DNA of 64,000 nt from Dermacentor variabilis (GCF_050947875.1 NC_134569.1:20125631-20189630), one strand, 5' to 3'; numbered from the stretch's first letter, positions 1-14,214 are shown. Numbers and translations: made by a program. The notes: generated from the letters alone by a model not told the origin.

Positions 1-1690
1 AAGGCAAATAAACATGTTGCGTAATCAGATTCACAGATCACAGAATCCTAAGCCCCCCACCATCCTCCACTCGCTCCGATGCGGCGCGCTTGCTCCCCGC
101 TTTTCTCCGTTGCCCAGCCACCATCGTCGGCTCACCACATCCCCCTCACCTACGCTTTCACCCGCACATAAATCATGCGGCGCGCGGTGACGATGTTGAC
201 GCCCTTGGACTTCATACGGAACATGACGGCGACGGCGACGACAGGAATGCACCTTCAGTGTCCATATAATTGCTATCGCAATAATGCAGAGTATCCGGCC
301 ACTTAAGAGTGCTGTGGCCCATTCCTTCCCGCAAAAGAAGTAACAAAATCGAACTTTCACCATGCGACGATTCGCTGCCACATAACACCTTATTTTTTTC
401 CTTTTGCGGGGCGGGGGCACTGAAATGAAGAAACGCAAAGGAAAGCATGTTGGCCACAATCGAATGCCTACTTTGGGCACTTAATGTGGCTACCAAAGAA
501 ATATCGAAGAAAACGTAAGACGCTTGGTCCACAGAGAACCATATGCATGCTGCTCGTTATCCTAACTTTCCGGAGAGTTTGCAATAACATCGAAATGAAG
601 GTGATGCGCTCAAGCGGACGCGTTTCAATCCGTCCAGACCCCGCAGTGGTGGCGGCGAACGACCATTGCTTCGTTTTTTCTTCAGCTAGCCAGAAAGCGT
701 CCAAAACTCTGCCAGGCGAAAATCCACTCGGCCAGACAAAAACCCACGCGCACTGAAGTGCGCAGCGCGGCGGTCGGGGCAACACGAGCAAAACGCATGC
801 GCTCTGGCTGGCTCCGGCACCCCGCGGGTAGCGATAACAAGAACATCGAAGAGGCTCAATCTGTCCTCGCGAAATAGTCAAAGTAGAAAAATAAATAACG
901 TAGTTACCTTTGCTGGCTTTATTGTCTTGACATGGATGCTTTGGCAGGGGTGAAAGAAATGTTGATGTTCTTTTCTGTGACATGACGGCACAAATGAACC
1001 ACCACAACGCTTCGCCTCATCGGACCTCGCTGCGTGCTTTGTCAGCTTGCCTGATAGTGTGTTGGTTGGGCTTGCCTCGCGGTATGGTTCGATGTACGAC
1101 TTTAGAAAAGTCAATGCACCTTTGGCGTCAAATGTTTATGACAACATTAAACCTACAAAGATCTGGAACTGAAAATAAAAAAAAAACACCTGTGTACTTA
1201 GATTTAGGTGCACGTTAAAGAACCCTAGATGGTCGAAATTTCCTCAGTCCTCCACTACGGCTTGCCTCATAATCAGAAAGTGGTTTTGGCATGTAAAACC
1301 CCATAATTTAATAATTAATAAAACTTAAAGCACGACTTTGGAAATGTCAGTGCACCTTTCGCATCAAAAGTTTATGTGATTTTTATACCCATGAAGTTTC
1401 GGAATTGAAATCCAGGCTCTCCGTAGATTCCGCGGCATCCGCGAGATGCCGCAACGAGCCCGCTCGCCATCAAAACGGCCTTGAAACTTTGTTCTAGGAT
1501 GGGGCTCTTTGCGTTATGTGACTCCAGGTGCATAAGCGTTGCCACGAAATCCAGCCCGAGTTCACAATCTTCGCGCCGAAATGTATTTTCGAGCGTGAAA
1601 AATACATGCTAGGCAAAATCCAGCGGGATTTCCGGCGCCGGGGGTTGTTTTGGTCGGCGGTGCATGACAGCACGAGAAAATTTCGGGGGG
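1..1690. repeat. Unclassified 1.6 kb dispersed repeat, copy 1 (cut by window start)
   Basis: This stretch aligns end to end by eye with 19333-20925. Shared landmarks include the CACAGATCACA stretch near the left end, the block following ATGTGGCTACC (copy 1 near 484, copy 2 near 19860), the block before CTTTGGCAGGGG, and the TTTTGGTCGGCGGTGCATG segment near 1650. It ends at a poly-G/poly-C rich tract at 1685-1735. The open frames in it are short, unlike between copies, and give no recognised protein, so I treat it as non-coding. It is interrupted at about 1184-1321 by a Ruka SINE fragment that copy 2 lacks. Class unknown: it could be a non-autonomous DNA element or LTR-element debris. Confidence 0.7.
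1184..1321 (+). mobile_element. Ruka-like SINE, 3' body fragment
   Basis: The segment contains the SINE body landmarks seen in the fuller copy at 30967-31208: TTAGATTTAGGTGCACGTTAAAG, then a block around TCCTCCACTACGG, then CCTCATAATCAGAAAGTGG, and an AT-rich 3' tail. The tRNA-derived head with the promoter boxes is absent, so the copy is 5'-truncated. The second copy of the host repeat reads straight through this position (near 20545), which gives a paralogous empty site. Confidence 0.7.
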
Positions 1691-1744
1691 GGGGGGGAGG
1701 GGGGCTGAAACGCCATAAGCCCCTGCCCCCCCCCCTGGTTACGC

Positions 1745-3454
1745 CCCTGGACACGTGTGACAACAGAACAACCTTTCGTTTGGGAAGGACAAGCAAGCCA
1801 AGCAAAGCCAAGCCACGCAAAATCAAACAAAGCAAAACAAGCACACAACCAAAGCAAACAAATAAGCAAACATATTTACTTATTTATTTGCTGCTTTTCA
1901 TTGGATTTTTATTGGCTCATGTTCTAATGTGAAAAACAATGCAGAAAAAACGCGCACAAGTCTTTGAAGACGAAGAACACGACGATTTCTTGCGTTGTTC
2001 TACACATTGTGGGATCGCACCAACTAGCACAGCTCTCGCTCATGAAGCTTATTTTGGTTACGTACCCATTACATCATTTGTACACGAACACGACCAAACT
2101 AATGATCGTATATATGCGTAAAATTAATGGGGGCATAAACCTTAGTAGTGAAGGAGAAGCTTACTTGCGAAAAAGTGGAACGTTGGTCAACACCTGTTTG
2201 CAGCACGGTAAAGGTAGAAGAAGAAACAAAATTTTTATATGACCAGTCGGTGGAAATCCGAACAAGCCACTCTATGCGAGAACCTGCATACCTACAGTTT
2301 GGAATTAAGTAGCCGGTGTCTCCTGAAGATGGTCAATCAACCCACTTCGACATAATGCAAAAGTGGTAGATGACTTTAGCGAAGCTGTAGTTGAATTGAG
2401 TAGGTTGTTTTGTGGGGCACGACTCGTGTTTGTGAAACGGGGAGGAGTGCCGCAACAGGCCGGCATATCGAGTGTCGGAGCTCTTATCGGCGCCTAAGGA
2501 GGCGTACCCAGTAGCCACATTTTATATGTTGTAGGCAGCACTCACAATTCGCGATAACCAGGTTCATTTGCAGTTATTTCCTGGGTTTCTCAAAACCTGC
2601 ACAGCATCAGTTGTCAGATGGACAGGTAGGGAAAGCTTCCTATTAGATCCATAACTGTTCCCATTCGCACCAAGACCAATACCAACTAGACGATCCTTCC
2701 GTACCGTCCTTCTTTGGCTGACGCACTTTCGAAGTCGTGTCTTGCGCGAACAACGGCTCCATTTTTACTCACACGGCGCATCCAACACATATTTTCAATG
2801 ACGTCAAACTACCTTGAATCACAACGGACATTTCATTCCTCGCAAAGCAAGATATTCCTTACAATATGAAAAGACAGAAGCACATTATTGTTTTGTAAAT
2901 TGAACTGCTGAACCTTCTTTTGTATTATTGTTCTGCCACGCTTTCTGTTTTGCTGCGTTTACTGGTATTAAGCATGTTTTCTATTGAATGTATGCACTTA
3001 AACGTGCAACATACATTTGCAAACGATACGACTGATGTCACATTCGTCGTATCTGCTCACACGTGCGAGCAGTGCGTCCATTGTGAGTATGTCTGTACAG
3101 TTGCTACATGTTCAACGTATTTCAAAATGTAGTAATTATCCCTTTCAGTCACTGTATCTCACATGGAGACGCAACTTATGAGTGTTTCGACCAGGGACGA
3201 CAAAATAAAAATCTTGAACAGAGCGCTGAATCGGTTAATCAATAATGATATCATTATCATAGCTTATAACAATAGTTAACGCAACTGTATATGGTTGCGA
3301 CTAACGAAAACCGGGCACCTCGGTTTCCCTTCTTCTCGTTAAATGACACCACGAGGCACTTTGTATGGAGAGTAATGAAAAACGATGGTATCTCAATGGG
3401 ACGCGCCACCATGTTTGACAAGAAACTTCGTGTTGCTCTGAAGGAGAAGAAAGG
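1745..3454. other. Intergenic, nothing recognised
   Basis: AT-rich sequence with short A/C-rich runs (for example 1795-1870). Open frames here are below about 95 codons, lack recognisable motifs and are not supported by neighbours. I see no tRNA-like fold, palindrome or tandem array worth naming. Confidence 0.4.
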
Positions 3455-3705
3455 AGGTTAACCGAGGGGGCCGAGTTCTTTTATTAATCATGGATAAGAA
3501 GTCAACAAACAACGACACCAAGGACAACATAAGGGGAATTACTTGTACTTACTAATTGAATTAATGAAATGATAAATTAATGGCAATGAAAGTGGATGAA
3601 AAAACAACTTGTTGCAGGTGGGCAACGATCCCACGTCTTCGCATTACAAGTAATTTCCCCTACGTTGTCTTCGGTGTTTTTGTTGGTTGGCTTCTTATGC
3701 TTCGT
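3455..3705. mobile_element. Second SINE-like family, two fragments back to back
   Basis: On the minus strand 3640-3455 reads as a SINE-like unit. It has a tRNA-like stretch with GTGGGATCGTTGCCCACC (a decayed B box), a T-rich body, and an end with AATAAA-type A/T sequence followed by CGGTTAACC. Immediately to the right (about 3648-3705) the last part of the same unit appears on the plus strand, so TACAAGTAATTTCCCCTA and its neighbours form an imperfect inverted repeat of about 50 bp with 3490-3545. The related locus at 53100-53290 has the same sequence and also mixes orientations. Family name unknown. Confidence 0.5.
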
Positions 3706-4707
3706 GTTGCTCTGTAGCACTGCTGCTAATTGGGTTTCTTTCACGCACCTGAAGACCCTAAGCTTAATAATAACAAGCGCATACACTTGTCACAAATGTT
3801 TTCGTCCTTTTCATGACGTAACGCATCTATATAGCAGGAGAATATCCGTAATAAATCATTTTTGGAATATGACGACTGGCCTGCCGCGACTTAAACATTC
3901 AACAAGATGTCATTTTTTCCCCTGTAGTTTGCGCCGTGTTTCGCGAAGGAAATTCTAAGTTTGCCCACCTGATAGTAACACTAATTCATGATAAGTTTCT
4001 TAACCCTCTAAAGACGAGACATATATATATATATATATATACAAAGAACTCACGTTTCTTTTATTATTTTCTATCTACATATAAAAAAACACACCAAGAA
4101 TAAGCATAATAAAAAAACACACACACCAATATGGGGAAACCTCAGGCAGAAAAGTAGAAGTGGGCTTCACCCCAAGCTACCTATGGCTTCGTTTTCGATT
4201 TTTCTAGGCAGCTCTCATCAATTGTCAATCATAGGTATACATTAAATTTGCGTTGCATTACTACTTTGACACCACTGTAGTAGCGTGCCTTCCAACGGCC
4301 TGTCTCCTCGGACCTTGCTTTCAAAATACAATGAGTCGCGTAACAAACTTCTTCCTCCTCGTCCAGTGTTCCTGCTCCAAGCCAACAAATGACGCTTGCT
4401 GACTGTGAGTGAATATGGGCTGAAGACATTTAGACAGAAACTTGGTACTCGATACTAAAACTCGGCAAGAAAAGAAAATTTCTGGTATGTTGCCTGTGGG
4501 CAACGCTCGTCAATAAAAGATTAAGGGGTTTTGTGCACTCGATGTATCGTTAGAGGTTGTTCGCGTGCTATGGTTCGTTCGCCCTGTCGATGGGTAGCTG
4601 TGACCCAGTCAAGCTGCGACGATGGAGCTTACATCCCATTGATATGTTTAAGCTATAAATTTTTGGTGCAAATGAATTTATTTGATCGACTAAGTGATTA
4701 AGTATAT
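3706..4707. other. Intergenic with an (AT)10 tract
   Basis: An (AT)n microsatellite lies at 4021-4041, followed by A-rich stretches with ACACAC runs to about 4130. No coding or structural feature is recognised. Confidence 0.4.
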
Positions 4708-4914
4708 TTTTATTTATTTTATTTACAGAATACCTACATCGCCATAAAGGCATTACGTAGGGGAGAACAAAATATAACCAGTAATACAGAAAAGCTTTTG
4801 GACAGATATACTCACAAACAGGAGCACTACAATAGCTTTTAGAGAAAGGCATACAAGTAATGTGAAAAAAAGAACAGGTTTCAGGATCTATAACACATAC
4901 ATTTGTTTTACAAG

Positions 4915-5330
4915 AGCGCCGTCACAGAATAGAATAGAATAGTTCGTTATTTGACACATTTACTATATCATTTGATAAACTGTTCAATTGTCTAATTGAT
5001 TTGGGGAAAAAGGAATAGTAAAATGTGTTTGTTCTGCAGTTATAGGCTGAGATCTTTTTGTTGTTATCAGAGCGAGTCGATATGTAATCTGGTTCCAGGA
5101 GATAGTTATAGCGATTAATACCTGTCTGACTGTTCGGTGCAATAGTTTGAGCCTTAACTTCTGCATACGCATATGTAGTAGATGCCATCCTAAAGTGGCC
5201 TTCATTTCGGAAACGCTAGAGTAATTAGGCTAGGCTGTAATTATTGCAAACAAACCTTACTGCTTGTTTCTGTAGTTTTTCCAGTCTATCAATGAGGTAA
5301 TCTTGATAAGGATCCCATATTACACAAGCA
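4915..5330 (-). pseudogene. CR1-type ORF2 C-terminal region
   Basis: The minus strand reads ILDYACVIWDPYQ with stops near the right end, then 5188-4922 gives a frame with LEPDYISTRSDNNKKIS and YYSFFPKSIRQLNSL. This is the usual C-terminal end of CR1 ORF2 (a Tyr-Ser-Phe-Phe-Pro followed by a W/L-N-x-L block). It overlaps a second frame at 5205-4984. The function of this tail in CR1 elements is not well established. Confidence 0.7.
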
Positions 5331-5353
5331 TAATCAAGTATTGTTCTGACATG

Positions 5354-6240
5354 TCAGAAGCATAAAGTTTCTTTACGTTCGCGTGCTGCCTGTTCAAAAT
5401 TTCTGCGAATAAAACGTAACATCCTACTGGCTTTTGCTATGACAGTGTCAATCTGTTTATGCCGAAAGAGTGATTCGGTAAAATATACTCCTAAATACTT
5501 GTATTCCGACTGTATGTCGATAAGCGTGCCATTGATGTTATTTCGGCGCTGAAATTTGGACAATTTTCTGGAAAAACTTACGCTACTGCACTTTTTTATA
5601 TTTAAATTCATGTTCCATTTTTTATACCAGATCGCTACCTTATCTAAAATTGTTTGCAATGTATCTATGTTATCTTCTGTGGTAATTTCTCTGTAAATTA
5701 CGCAGTCATCAGCAAATAGTTTTATGGGTGATGTAATTAGTTCGACAATGTCATTTATGTAGATTCAAAATAACAGGGGGCCCAGTACGCTTCCCTGAGG
5801 AACGCCCGAAGAAACAGTTATTGGTGAAGATGCGGCGTTGTTTAGGACGATAGACTGGGTTCTTCCGTTTAGGTAGTTTCGTATCCAATTTTGAACGTTT
5901 TCGTTTATATTTAATGCAGCAAGCTTTACATCTAAGAGCTTATGGGACACAATATCGAAAGCTTTTTGAAAATAAATAAAAACCGCGTCTACCTGACTAT
6001 TGTTATCAATGGCTTTAGCTAAGAAGTGCTGGAATTCTATTAGTTGTGTGTTGCAGGAATAACCTTTTCGGAATCCGTGCTGGGAAGGTGTCAAGAAAGC
6101 GTTTGAGTCAAGGAATGCAGATATTTTACTATATAAAATGTGTTCGAATATTTTGCAACATATCAACGTTAGTGAAATCGGCCTATAGTTTTCTCTGAGT
6201 TTTCTATCAGCCGATTTAAAAACTGGTGTCACGCTTGCCG
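5354..6240 (-). pseudogene. Reverse transcriptase of the CR1-type LINE, catalytic Asp lost
   Basis: The frame 6232-5765 carries the RT fingers and palm: NYRPISLT, then HGFRKGYSC, then motif A, then GVPQGSVLGPLLF (motif B). Motif A reads FIYFQKAFD, where family members have F-L-D-F, so the catalytic Asp is replaced by Tyr. Further on, at about 5710, the minus strand still reads FADD in a separate frame, and 5659-5354 gives the thumb-side block with YKYLGVYF. The protein would copy element RNA at the nicked target. With motif A lost and at least one frameshift near 5760 it is inactive. Confidence 0.85.
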
Positions 6241-6642
6241 TTTTCCATTCTTGGGGAATGAGGCCTGTTTCAAGGGAAAGCTTATAAATGATCGTTAAAT
6301 GCGTAGCAATGATGCTATGACACTTTTTAAGGACGACTGGGGATATTCCGCCAAGTCCAATTGCTTCTGTGTCATCTAAATGCCGTAATTAAGAATCGAA
6401 GCCACTAACATCAAATTCAATCTCTGGCATCATATCGCCCTGATTGGCGTTGTTCAAAAGCGAAGTCTCCTAAGCAGATACTAGCGAAAACACAGATTGG
6501 AAGTACTGGTTGAAGCATTCTGCCCTCTGATAGTCTGACGTCATGGTTTTGCCGTCAATAGTTAAAGATGGTATTGATACGTCTTCTTTTCGATTTTGTT
6601 TTACATATTGATGTAGGGTTTTCTCTCAAGTCCTTGTTTAAT

Positions 6643-6994
6643 TTAACATGCAAAGAAGGTATCTTTGGCAGATTTAATTGTTGCTTTCAATAGATTATTT
6701 ATCTCTTGCAAACGTTTCTGATTTGCCAGACTAATGTCGACAGAAAACGTTTTATGCGTTCGTCTTGCTTTGCTTATAAGTTTACGTATTTCTACGTTAA
6801 ACCAAGGTTCTTTTTTTTCGTTGCCGCAGGTACCTGCATGGAACATGAATTTCGACTAGTTTAAGTGTTTTGTCCCGAAATGCTGACCACAAAGTTAACG
6901 CACGGCGTGCGTTTGACAGATACTGAAAAGTAGGAAAGAAATTTTCAAGTTCGGTTCTGATAGCAGCATAGTCTCCTCTGTCGTAGCTGTACAC
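6643..6994 (-). pseudogene. LINE ORF2 linker between endonuclease and RT
   Basis: Two overlapping minus-strand frames (6994-6797 and 6846-6643) cover the usual charged linker of CR1 ORF2, with a KEPWFNVEIRKLISKARR-like block (Pro-Trp-Phe followed by a basic helix). This region normally joins the nuclease to the reverse transcriptase and has no catalytic residues. It is frameshifted around 6820. Confidence 0.65.
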
Positions 6995-7045
6995 TTTTCT
7001 TTGCGGAATTTTGCGCCATCCGTACTCACTGTATGTTAAGTTCTA

Positions 7046-7690
7046 TTACAACTGCCCTGTGGTCACTAATACCTGGGCAAACATAACTTTTGATATTATG
7101 TTCGGCTCATTGCAAAGTACTAAGTCTGAAACTGAATTTTCTCGCGTAGGTTCCAGTACGTACTGCTGCAATCCATTTAATCCGAGCAGTTCTTCGAAAT
7201 CTGTGTAAATACGGGACCTATTACCAGCCACACATCCGGCATTCCAGTTGAAGTCTGGTAAATTGAAATCCCCCACTAGAAATACGCTATCAGGCACAAG
7301 AGATAGCATCTCAGACAGCAGTCCGAATGAGTCGCTGCTGCCGGGTGGGCGGTAGAATGTCCCGTACACTACATGGTTTCCGTTAGGTAATTTCACAAGG
7401 CACCAGACAGACTCAGAATTGTTTTCAAATAAAATTTGTGTACTTGACAATGCATTTGATATCAAAATGAATACTCCCCCGCCATGCCCATGCCTATATT
7501 TCCGATAGACAGTAAAACCAGGTGGAAAGATTTCTACGTTAGGTATAGTCTTGTCTAACCATGATTCGGTGCCCATCACGATCTGAGGTTTAACAGCGGC
7601 TACTATAAAGACATGAAGTTATCGACTTTGTTCTTTATGCTGCGAAACTTTACAAGCAGGACAGAGAGCCGTTCAAGCTGCGAGCAACGT
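7046..7690 (-). pseudogene. LINE endonuclease (EEP fold) domain, CR1 type, broken
   Basis: The open part (7579-7046, 177 codons) starts with Met-Met-Gly-Thr-Glu-Ser-Trp-Leu-Asp, which matches the conserved GTExWLD block holding the metal-binding Glu. It continues with GDFNLPDFNW (the DxN active-site block). After a frameshift near 7085 comes CPGISDHRAVVI, holding the final Asp-His pair. Upstream, to about 7690, a frame with stops still reads like the RSIKNKVDNF start of such domains. The protein nicks target DNA to prime reverse transcription. The active-site residues are still visible, but frameshifts split the domain. Confidence 0.8.
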
Positions 7691-8600
7691 GCTGGGTCAT
7701 CTTCGGAGGAACGGAATTCGGAGTGCGTCATTGGCCTCTATCCAATCGCGCATGTGCCTGAGTGATTAACTGACTGATTGCCCAGCTGATTATTTATTGA
7801 CACGCTTGTATTTATTACTTTGTCTTCTTACCTACTTCTGCATATCTTTCTTGCCGCGTACCCAGTGCCTCGTCGTCGAATACAACGCCTAACTCCCGGC
7901 AAACCTTGTGTAGCCCAGCGACCTCTTGCGACTTTTTCGCACTGCCCATCTCTCTTTCGTACAGTGCCTTTTGCGTGCGTCCAATTCCTTTCCTTCTGAC
8001 CTTTTCTTCCGCAGCGCTCGAGGCGCGACACACGCAGTGTGCAAGATGTGCTACGATCAGCGCCACTGCGCGACTCCGTCGTCCGGTGGACTTTCCCCGC
8101 ACAGAGGGGAGACGCTTACAGTCGTGTGTTCTTTCACAGACTCTTTACGTATAGCAGTATATAGCAGCGTCCACAAAAGCGAGGTGACGCCGCGTGTACC
8201 GCCTCCTACCGATGCGGAGATGACAAAAGGTCCGCAGACGCATCTTCCTTTCTTTTCTTCTTCCGTTCGTGCCTTATGTTCCGAGCTGGGTTCGTTTCGC
8301 AGCCGAAAGAGCGCAACCGTAAAGTACCCCGGCAACGTGACGCGCCCTGCCTTCCCCGGGGACTGGTCGATCAGTGACGAGAACGACGACTCGGAAAGCC
8401 GCGGGTTTGCTTGTCTGCGACCAGGGATGATCACATAACTAGATCACGTAGCCTAGATCACATAACTTGCCCTCGTTTCGTCCCCCTTCTTACCGCATGG
8501 ACAAGGCTGCACGCAGTGCTGCTCTGTTGCCAGCTGTGTGTGCGCGCGAGCACGTCGCACCGGACACGTGTGTGGTGCAACAACAGGGTGCGTAGGTTGA
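7691..8600. other. Intergenic, nothing recognised
   Basis: Open frames of up to 170 codons occur on both strands, overlap each other, and have Arg/Ser/Pro-rich composition typical of random frames in GC-richer DNA. No motif, repeat partner in the window or RNA gene was recognised. Confidence 0.35.
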
Positions 8601-8622
8601 ACGCGTCGCAAGTATACCTTGA

Positions 8623-9176
8623 TTGGCCAGTCGATATTCCGAGAATGTCGAAGACGAAGAGGATTACGTGTCGATCCGAAAGGGGCTCGTTTTGCATGTA
8701 ACTTCTTCTTCTTTCTTTTTTTTGGCGCCAAAAGGCGACGGCGGCATACACGTACGAGACACCTCGACGCGTCTTGTTGGCGCTATAGGCCTCGGGCACG
8801 CTGCAGTTGCGTGTATGCCGGAGGATGCTTCGCAGACTCCCGAGAAAATGCTTGGGGGTTGCCTGGGCAATGTGCCGTGTTGCTACCAGATACATAAAGA
8901 AGATGGGAGATAACTGGATCTGCAAACAGCGGCATCTCTGCGCGACGTGCTAGGAAAATGGGCCGTACGCCGTGGGCTGGCGTCAGTTCGTGACATTGCG
9001 AAAAGAAAATGTAACGCAATTAAAACAACAAGCATAGTGCCACACTTCGAGCCCAGCAAAACGGACGTTGTAAGGCGACATTTTAAAAGACTCACCGAAT
9101 GTTACAAACCGATGGTGCCGGACATTCTGTGACTGGTTTCGCTACTCGCAAAGCTAGAATTATACTGGAAAATAAA
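8623..9176 (+). other. Possible unknown exon pair with polyadenylation signal (weak)
   Basis: A 96-codon frame (8623-8913) begins with an acidic Glu-Asp-Glu-Glu-Asp stretch. It is followed by a 61-codon frame (8947-9132, basic, ending Met-Val-Pro-Asp-Ile-Leu), and AATAAA lies at 9171-9176, 39 bp after that stop. The order frame, stop, polyadenylation signal is what a terminal exon would show, and no transposon homology is visible. However, overlapping frames on both strands and the short lengths make chance likely. Function unknown. Confidence 0.15.
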
Positions 9177-10930
9177 GCCTAATTATGTGAGTGTGTCTGT
9201 GGACTTTAGAACTGTATTGTATTCTTTGATCGACAGTTTTGCATGCTGTGGTGAACAACTGCCAATAAAGAGAACAGAGGAGTAGGCAGGGCCGTGCACT
9301 ACATCTCCTTGAACGCTGCCGAATTTGTTAAAAGGCCAATGTTGCTTAGTGTACAAAAAAAAAAAACAAGAACTAGAACAGCGACGCACCTAGTACTCTA
9401 GGTGTTCCAATATTTCTGATAATATGCGTGAAGCTACAGTAGAGTCAATAACGTTTGATGAAAGCACTTTGGAGCTTTTCGTTAACGATATTGAGAGTTT
9501 CACAAATTTGTTGCCTGAATGAGGAATAAAGGAGCTGCAAATACACCGCAGCAGTCGTAATGTCACGTACACAACGAAACACTAGCACTCAGCCAGGGCA
9601 CAACGCATGTGGTTGACAATCCTTAGGGGCAAAAAATTCCTCTTCTTCAGCGGGAGACTGAACATTCTGTTTGTTTCTCTAACTTTACCCTGCGTTTCTG
9701 AGAGCAGTGCAAGATCCAGCGAAGCGATTCAGGGGCGGAATTCACTAAGCGAACTTACGAACAAAGTTTGACGTAAGAAAAAGCGTATTCACAAAGCGAA
9801 AGCTTTTCGCAAGACCAGCTAGCTTGCGATGCCCGCCGCTGCAATGACGACCAGTGTAGTCGAAAAAATGCGTATGCAAGGGCAGCTCAGGTGCGAAGTT
9901 CAGTGCTTTCGCCAATAGTAAGCGTAAGTCGATTCACAAAACCTAAATAGCCGTCGCAGATGATGACGTAAGAGGACATTTTTACGATAAGGGTGTAGCA
10001 GTCTTACGAACATAATTATGTCTACCTGCGCCGTTCGATCTGACGCGAGTAAGCGTTGGAACGCAGTATTGCAGCTGGCTGGCCATAGGCCACAACTGAT
10101 TTCCGAGGATGACGTGAGCTTATATCTTTGTGGGGCGCTCTGATTTCTAATCTGAAAAGTGCAATGGGCTGTTTCAGTGCATAATTGTATTGGATATGTT
10201 CCGCTGTGGAAGGCAGTAACATTAATGACGTGCTGCGAACTTTTGCCTAACGTATAATAGGCTGTGGTTCCGTATGCGCGAAATTTAGACTGAATTTTCG
10301 TACTCGCCAGACACTCATTTATTAGGTGTTCGCAAATAGAAGTGTAGTGCCCGTCCCTGATAACCGTCAAGTTTGTCATTGATGTGTTTTCAGCACTTCT
10401 ACCGTTATTTGTTTTTCTAGTTTGAGCTTTCTCTTGCTGATAGGGCTGCGAATGATTATCTTTTCCCAACGCTTTGAGGCTATAATTCTCCGTGCTAAAT
10501 GAAGCAATTAAACAAAGCGTAAACGTATCTAAATGAGGAAAACTTGTTACTTTTGCCCAATTCGCTGTCGTCTGCCGCGCTGTTAGCCTCAGCCTTCTAT
10601 TATGTAGCTCACAGTTTCCAAGTCAGCAGTAAATATAAACGACAAAGTGTCTGTGCCCACGGTGTGGCTCATTCTGTGGTTTGCGGTATGAACGGACGTG
10701 TGCGTACGACGGAGGGAAATCCTATCCATCAAATGAAGCGAAAGGTTCACACGATGACGTATAAAAAAAAGAAATGGCGAATAAGATCTCATACCACCAC
10801 TGGGACGAAAATCATGTGGACTACTTGAACAAGGGTGATGATGTGGATCGTCGCATGAGTCCACACAAACACAAACCTGCACGCGCACGCACATGCACAC
10901 ACGTAGCAAGGCAGGCATGAATGCGCGCGC
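9177..10930. other. Intergenic; a MITE-like stretch near 9725-9945
   Basis: Mostly unrecognised. At about 9725 GGGGCGGAATTCACTAAGCG starts a stretch rich in TTACG/CGTAA words that ends near 9945 with TTCACAAAACC. A similar start (GGGGCCGAATTCACGAAGC) lies at 16992. Short non-autonomous elements that begin this way are common in arthropods, but I see no clean terminal repeats or target duplication here. An A12 run occurs at 9355-9366. Confidence 0.3.

Positions 10931-12672
<1,742 letters not shown>

Positions 12673-12746
<74 letters not shown>
12673..12746. repeat. (TGA)n tail followed by (AT)n microsatellite
   Basis: TGATGATG repeats (12673-12697) form the 3' tail of the RTE element and run directly into (TA)n to 12746. 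The (AT)n matches the tract before the element at 11081-11131. Confidence 0.95.
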
Positions 12747-12750
<4 letters not shown>

Positions 12751-13474
12751 GCGCAGCATAATGCTCCTAAAAACGCTGCTACGTTTGTTTTTTTTGCATA
12801 CACAAAGCCAGTAACAGACAACAGGCCATGAGAATGTCAGACTAAAAAGAAAAGCGGCAGCAGACGACAGCCATCATCGTCTTATGACCGGCTGCAGATG
12901 CTTATTCTAAACCCCCGACTAACATGAGTCCTGGGCGAAATGACATTACTCACAGCTTTTGGTCGCTTCGGGCCGATGTTCTGTCTATCGTTTCCTACTC
13001 TCACTTAAGAAACCCTTCATAGGCGTTTGTGAATTCAGCAAGGGAATTTTCATCCAGCCGGCGACAGTCTTTCGCGCTTGCTGCGCAGTATTCAGGTCAA
13101 CATGACGGCATGAAAAAACTAGTTACGGTGGCCTGGTATCGCGAAGTGAATCACGTGAAGCGCGCACGATGCAAAGCGCGGTCACTCGAACGCGTCGTAT
13201 CAGCAAGACCAGCATTTATGTGGCTTGATTTATGCTGTCTTGTGCACTCTCCAGGCGGCGTCTACAGTTCAATTACTTCCTTCAGTGCGTTTGGACGAAG
13301 CCACGCCATTTTTGTGTAATTAACGGTGTAAGTGCATATCGTATAGATTCTACTGAAGGACTGAACGAACTTCACATCAAGGTTGAGGTGCTTGCGGCAT
13401 ACGGTTGACAACTAAATATTTATTTATGTGTAACTTTCATATTTACCTTCTTCCACAGCGCATGTATCCGCATT
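12747..13474. other. Intergenic, nothing recognised
   Basis: No repeat partner, conserved motif or RNA structure recognised. The longest frame (13029-13319, 96 codons) has no recognisable domain. Confidence 0.4.
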
Positions 13475-14140
13475 GTTACGATCGGCCAGCGAGGGCAGTG
13501 ACCTTCTAGCCTCTCCTGCCCCACTGCGACGAATCGCTTCGTGCAGCTAACAATGCGTGCCCCTCGGACAGGCCTGCGGCGCCAGCAAGGCGAGAAACCT
13601 TAGGTGGACTGAGGTTGGTTCACTGTCGTCTTCACGGACGAATGAGAGCAAGAAACTCCCAGAAAAGGGTGTTGTAAGGCGTTTACTCGCAGACTGTGGT
13701 AACCGCCATGGTCGTTTGACAGACGCTCCAGCCAACTGCTGGGTCACCCCCAGGAACTAAGAGGTGCCAGCTTGAGTCAAGCGTGGCGATACCCGTCTGC
13801 AAAGCTTTCCTCCTTTCTCTGTGTTCAGTGAACAAAGGTGTGGGAGTGAATGTTCGAACCCTCGCCCTCAGAGTGATTCCTACGACGATTTTGGACGCTC
13901 CGATTGGACGAAGATGGGGCGGCAGCTTTCCCTGGCCTATGGACCTAGGGAGGACAGAGGAGGCTTAAGCGAACTTTTTCGGCTCCCCAGTGTGCTTCAC
14001 TTCAGTCATGCTCGACTGACGAGATGCAGCGTTCCCCACTCTTCATGTAGATATTCTAAATAAACCCAGTACTCCAGGTTCTCGATGAGAACACGTTCCT
14101 TCCTTCGCCAAAGCGTCCTTAGCGTGGATGAGTCGGATGA
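13475..14140 (+). repeat. Possible solo LTR
   Basis: The segment begins TGTTACGATCGGCCAGCG and contains AATAAA at about 14058, preceded by a GC-richer body, as in the U3-R-U5 order of an LTR. No gag or pol sequence flanks it and no second copy exists in the window, so if it is an LTR it is a solo one. The right boundary is uncertain, since no clear CA end or target duplication was identified. Confidence 0.35.
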
Positions 14141-14214
14141 CGGCATGGGCCAGCTATTCATTTTTACATGCCCGACCCCAACTCTTGCAGCAGCTGCTTA
14201 GGTTTCGTCTGTGC

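Larger units (their letters stand above)
4708..7690 (-). mobile_element. CR1-type non-LTR retrotransposon, ORF2 region, decayed
   Basis: Reading the minus strand, the element runs from the start of an apurinic-type endonuclease (about 7690), through a linker (6994-6643), the reverse transcriptase (about 6240-5350) and a C-terminal region (5330-4915), to a 3' UTR with an (AAAT)n tail at about 4730-4708. There is no RNase H domain, which fits CR1/Jockey-like LINEs rather than the I-type elements elsewhere in the window. The 3' UTR shares an AATGCC...GGCGATGTAGGTA signature with the fragment ending at 51712, so the two belong to one family. Frameshifts and stops are frequent and the element is dead. 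ORF1 is missing, so it is 5'-truncated. Confidence 0.85.
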
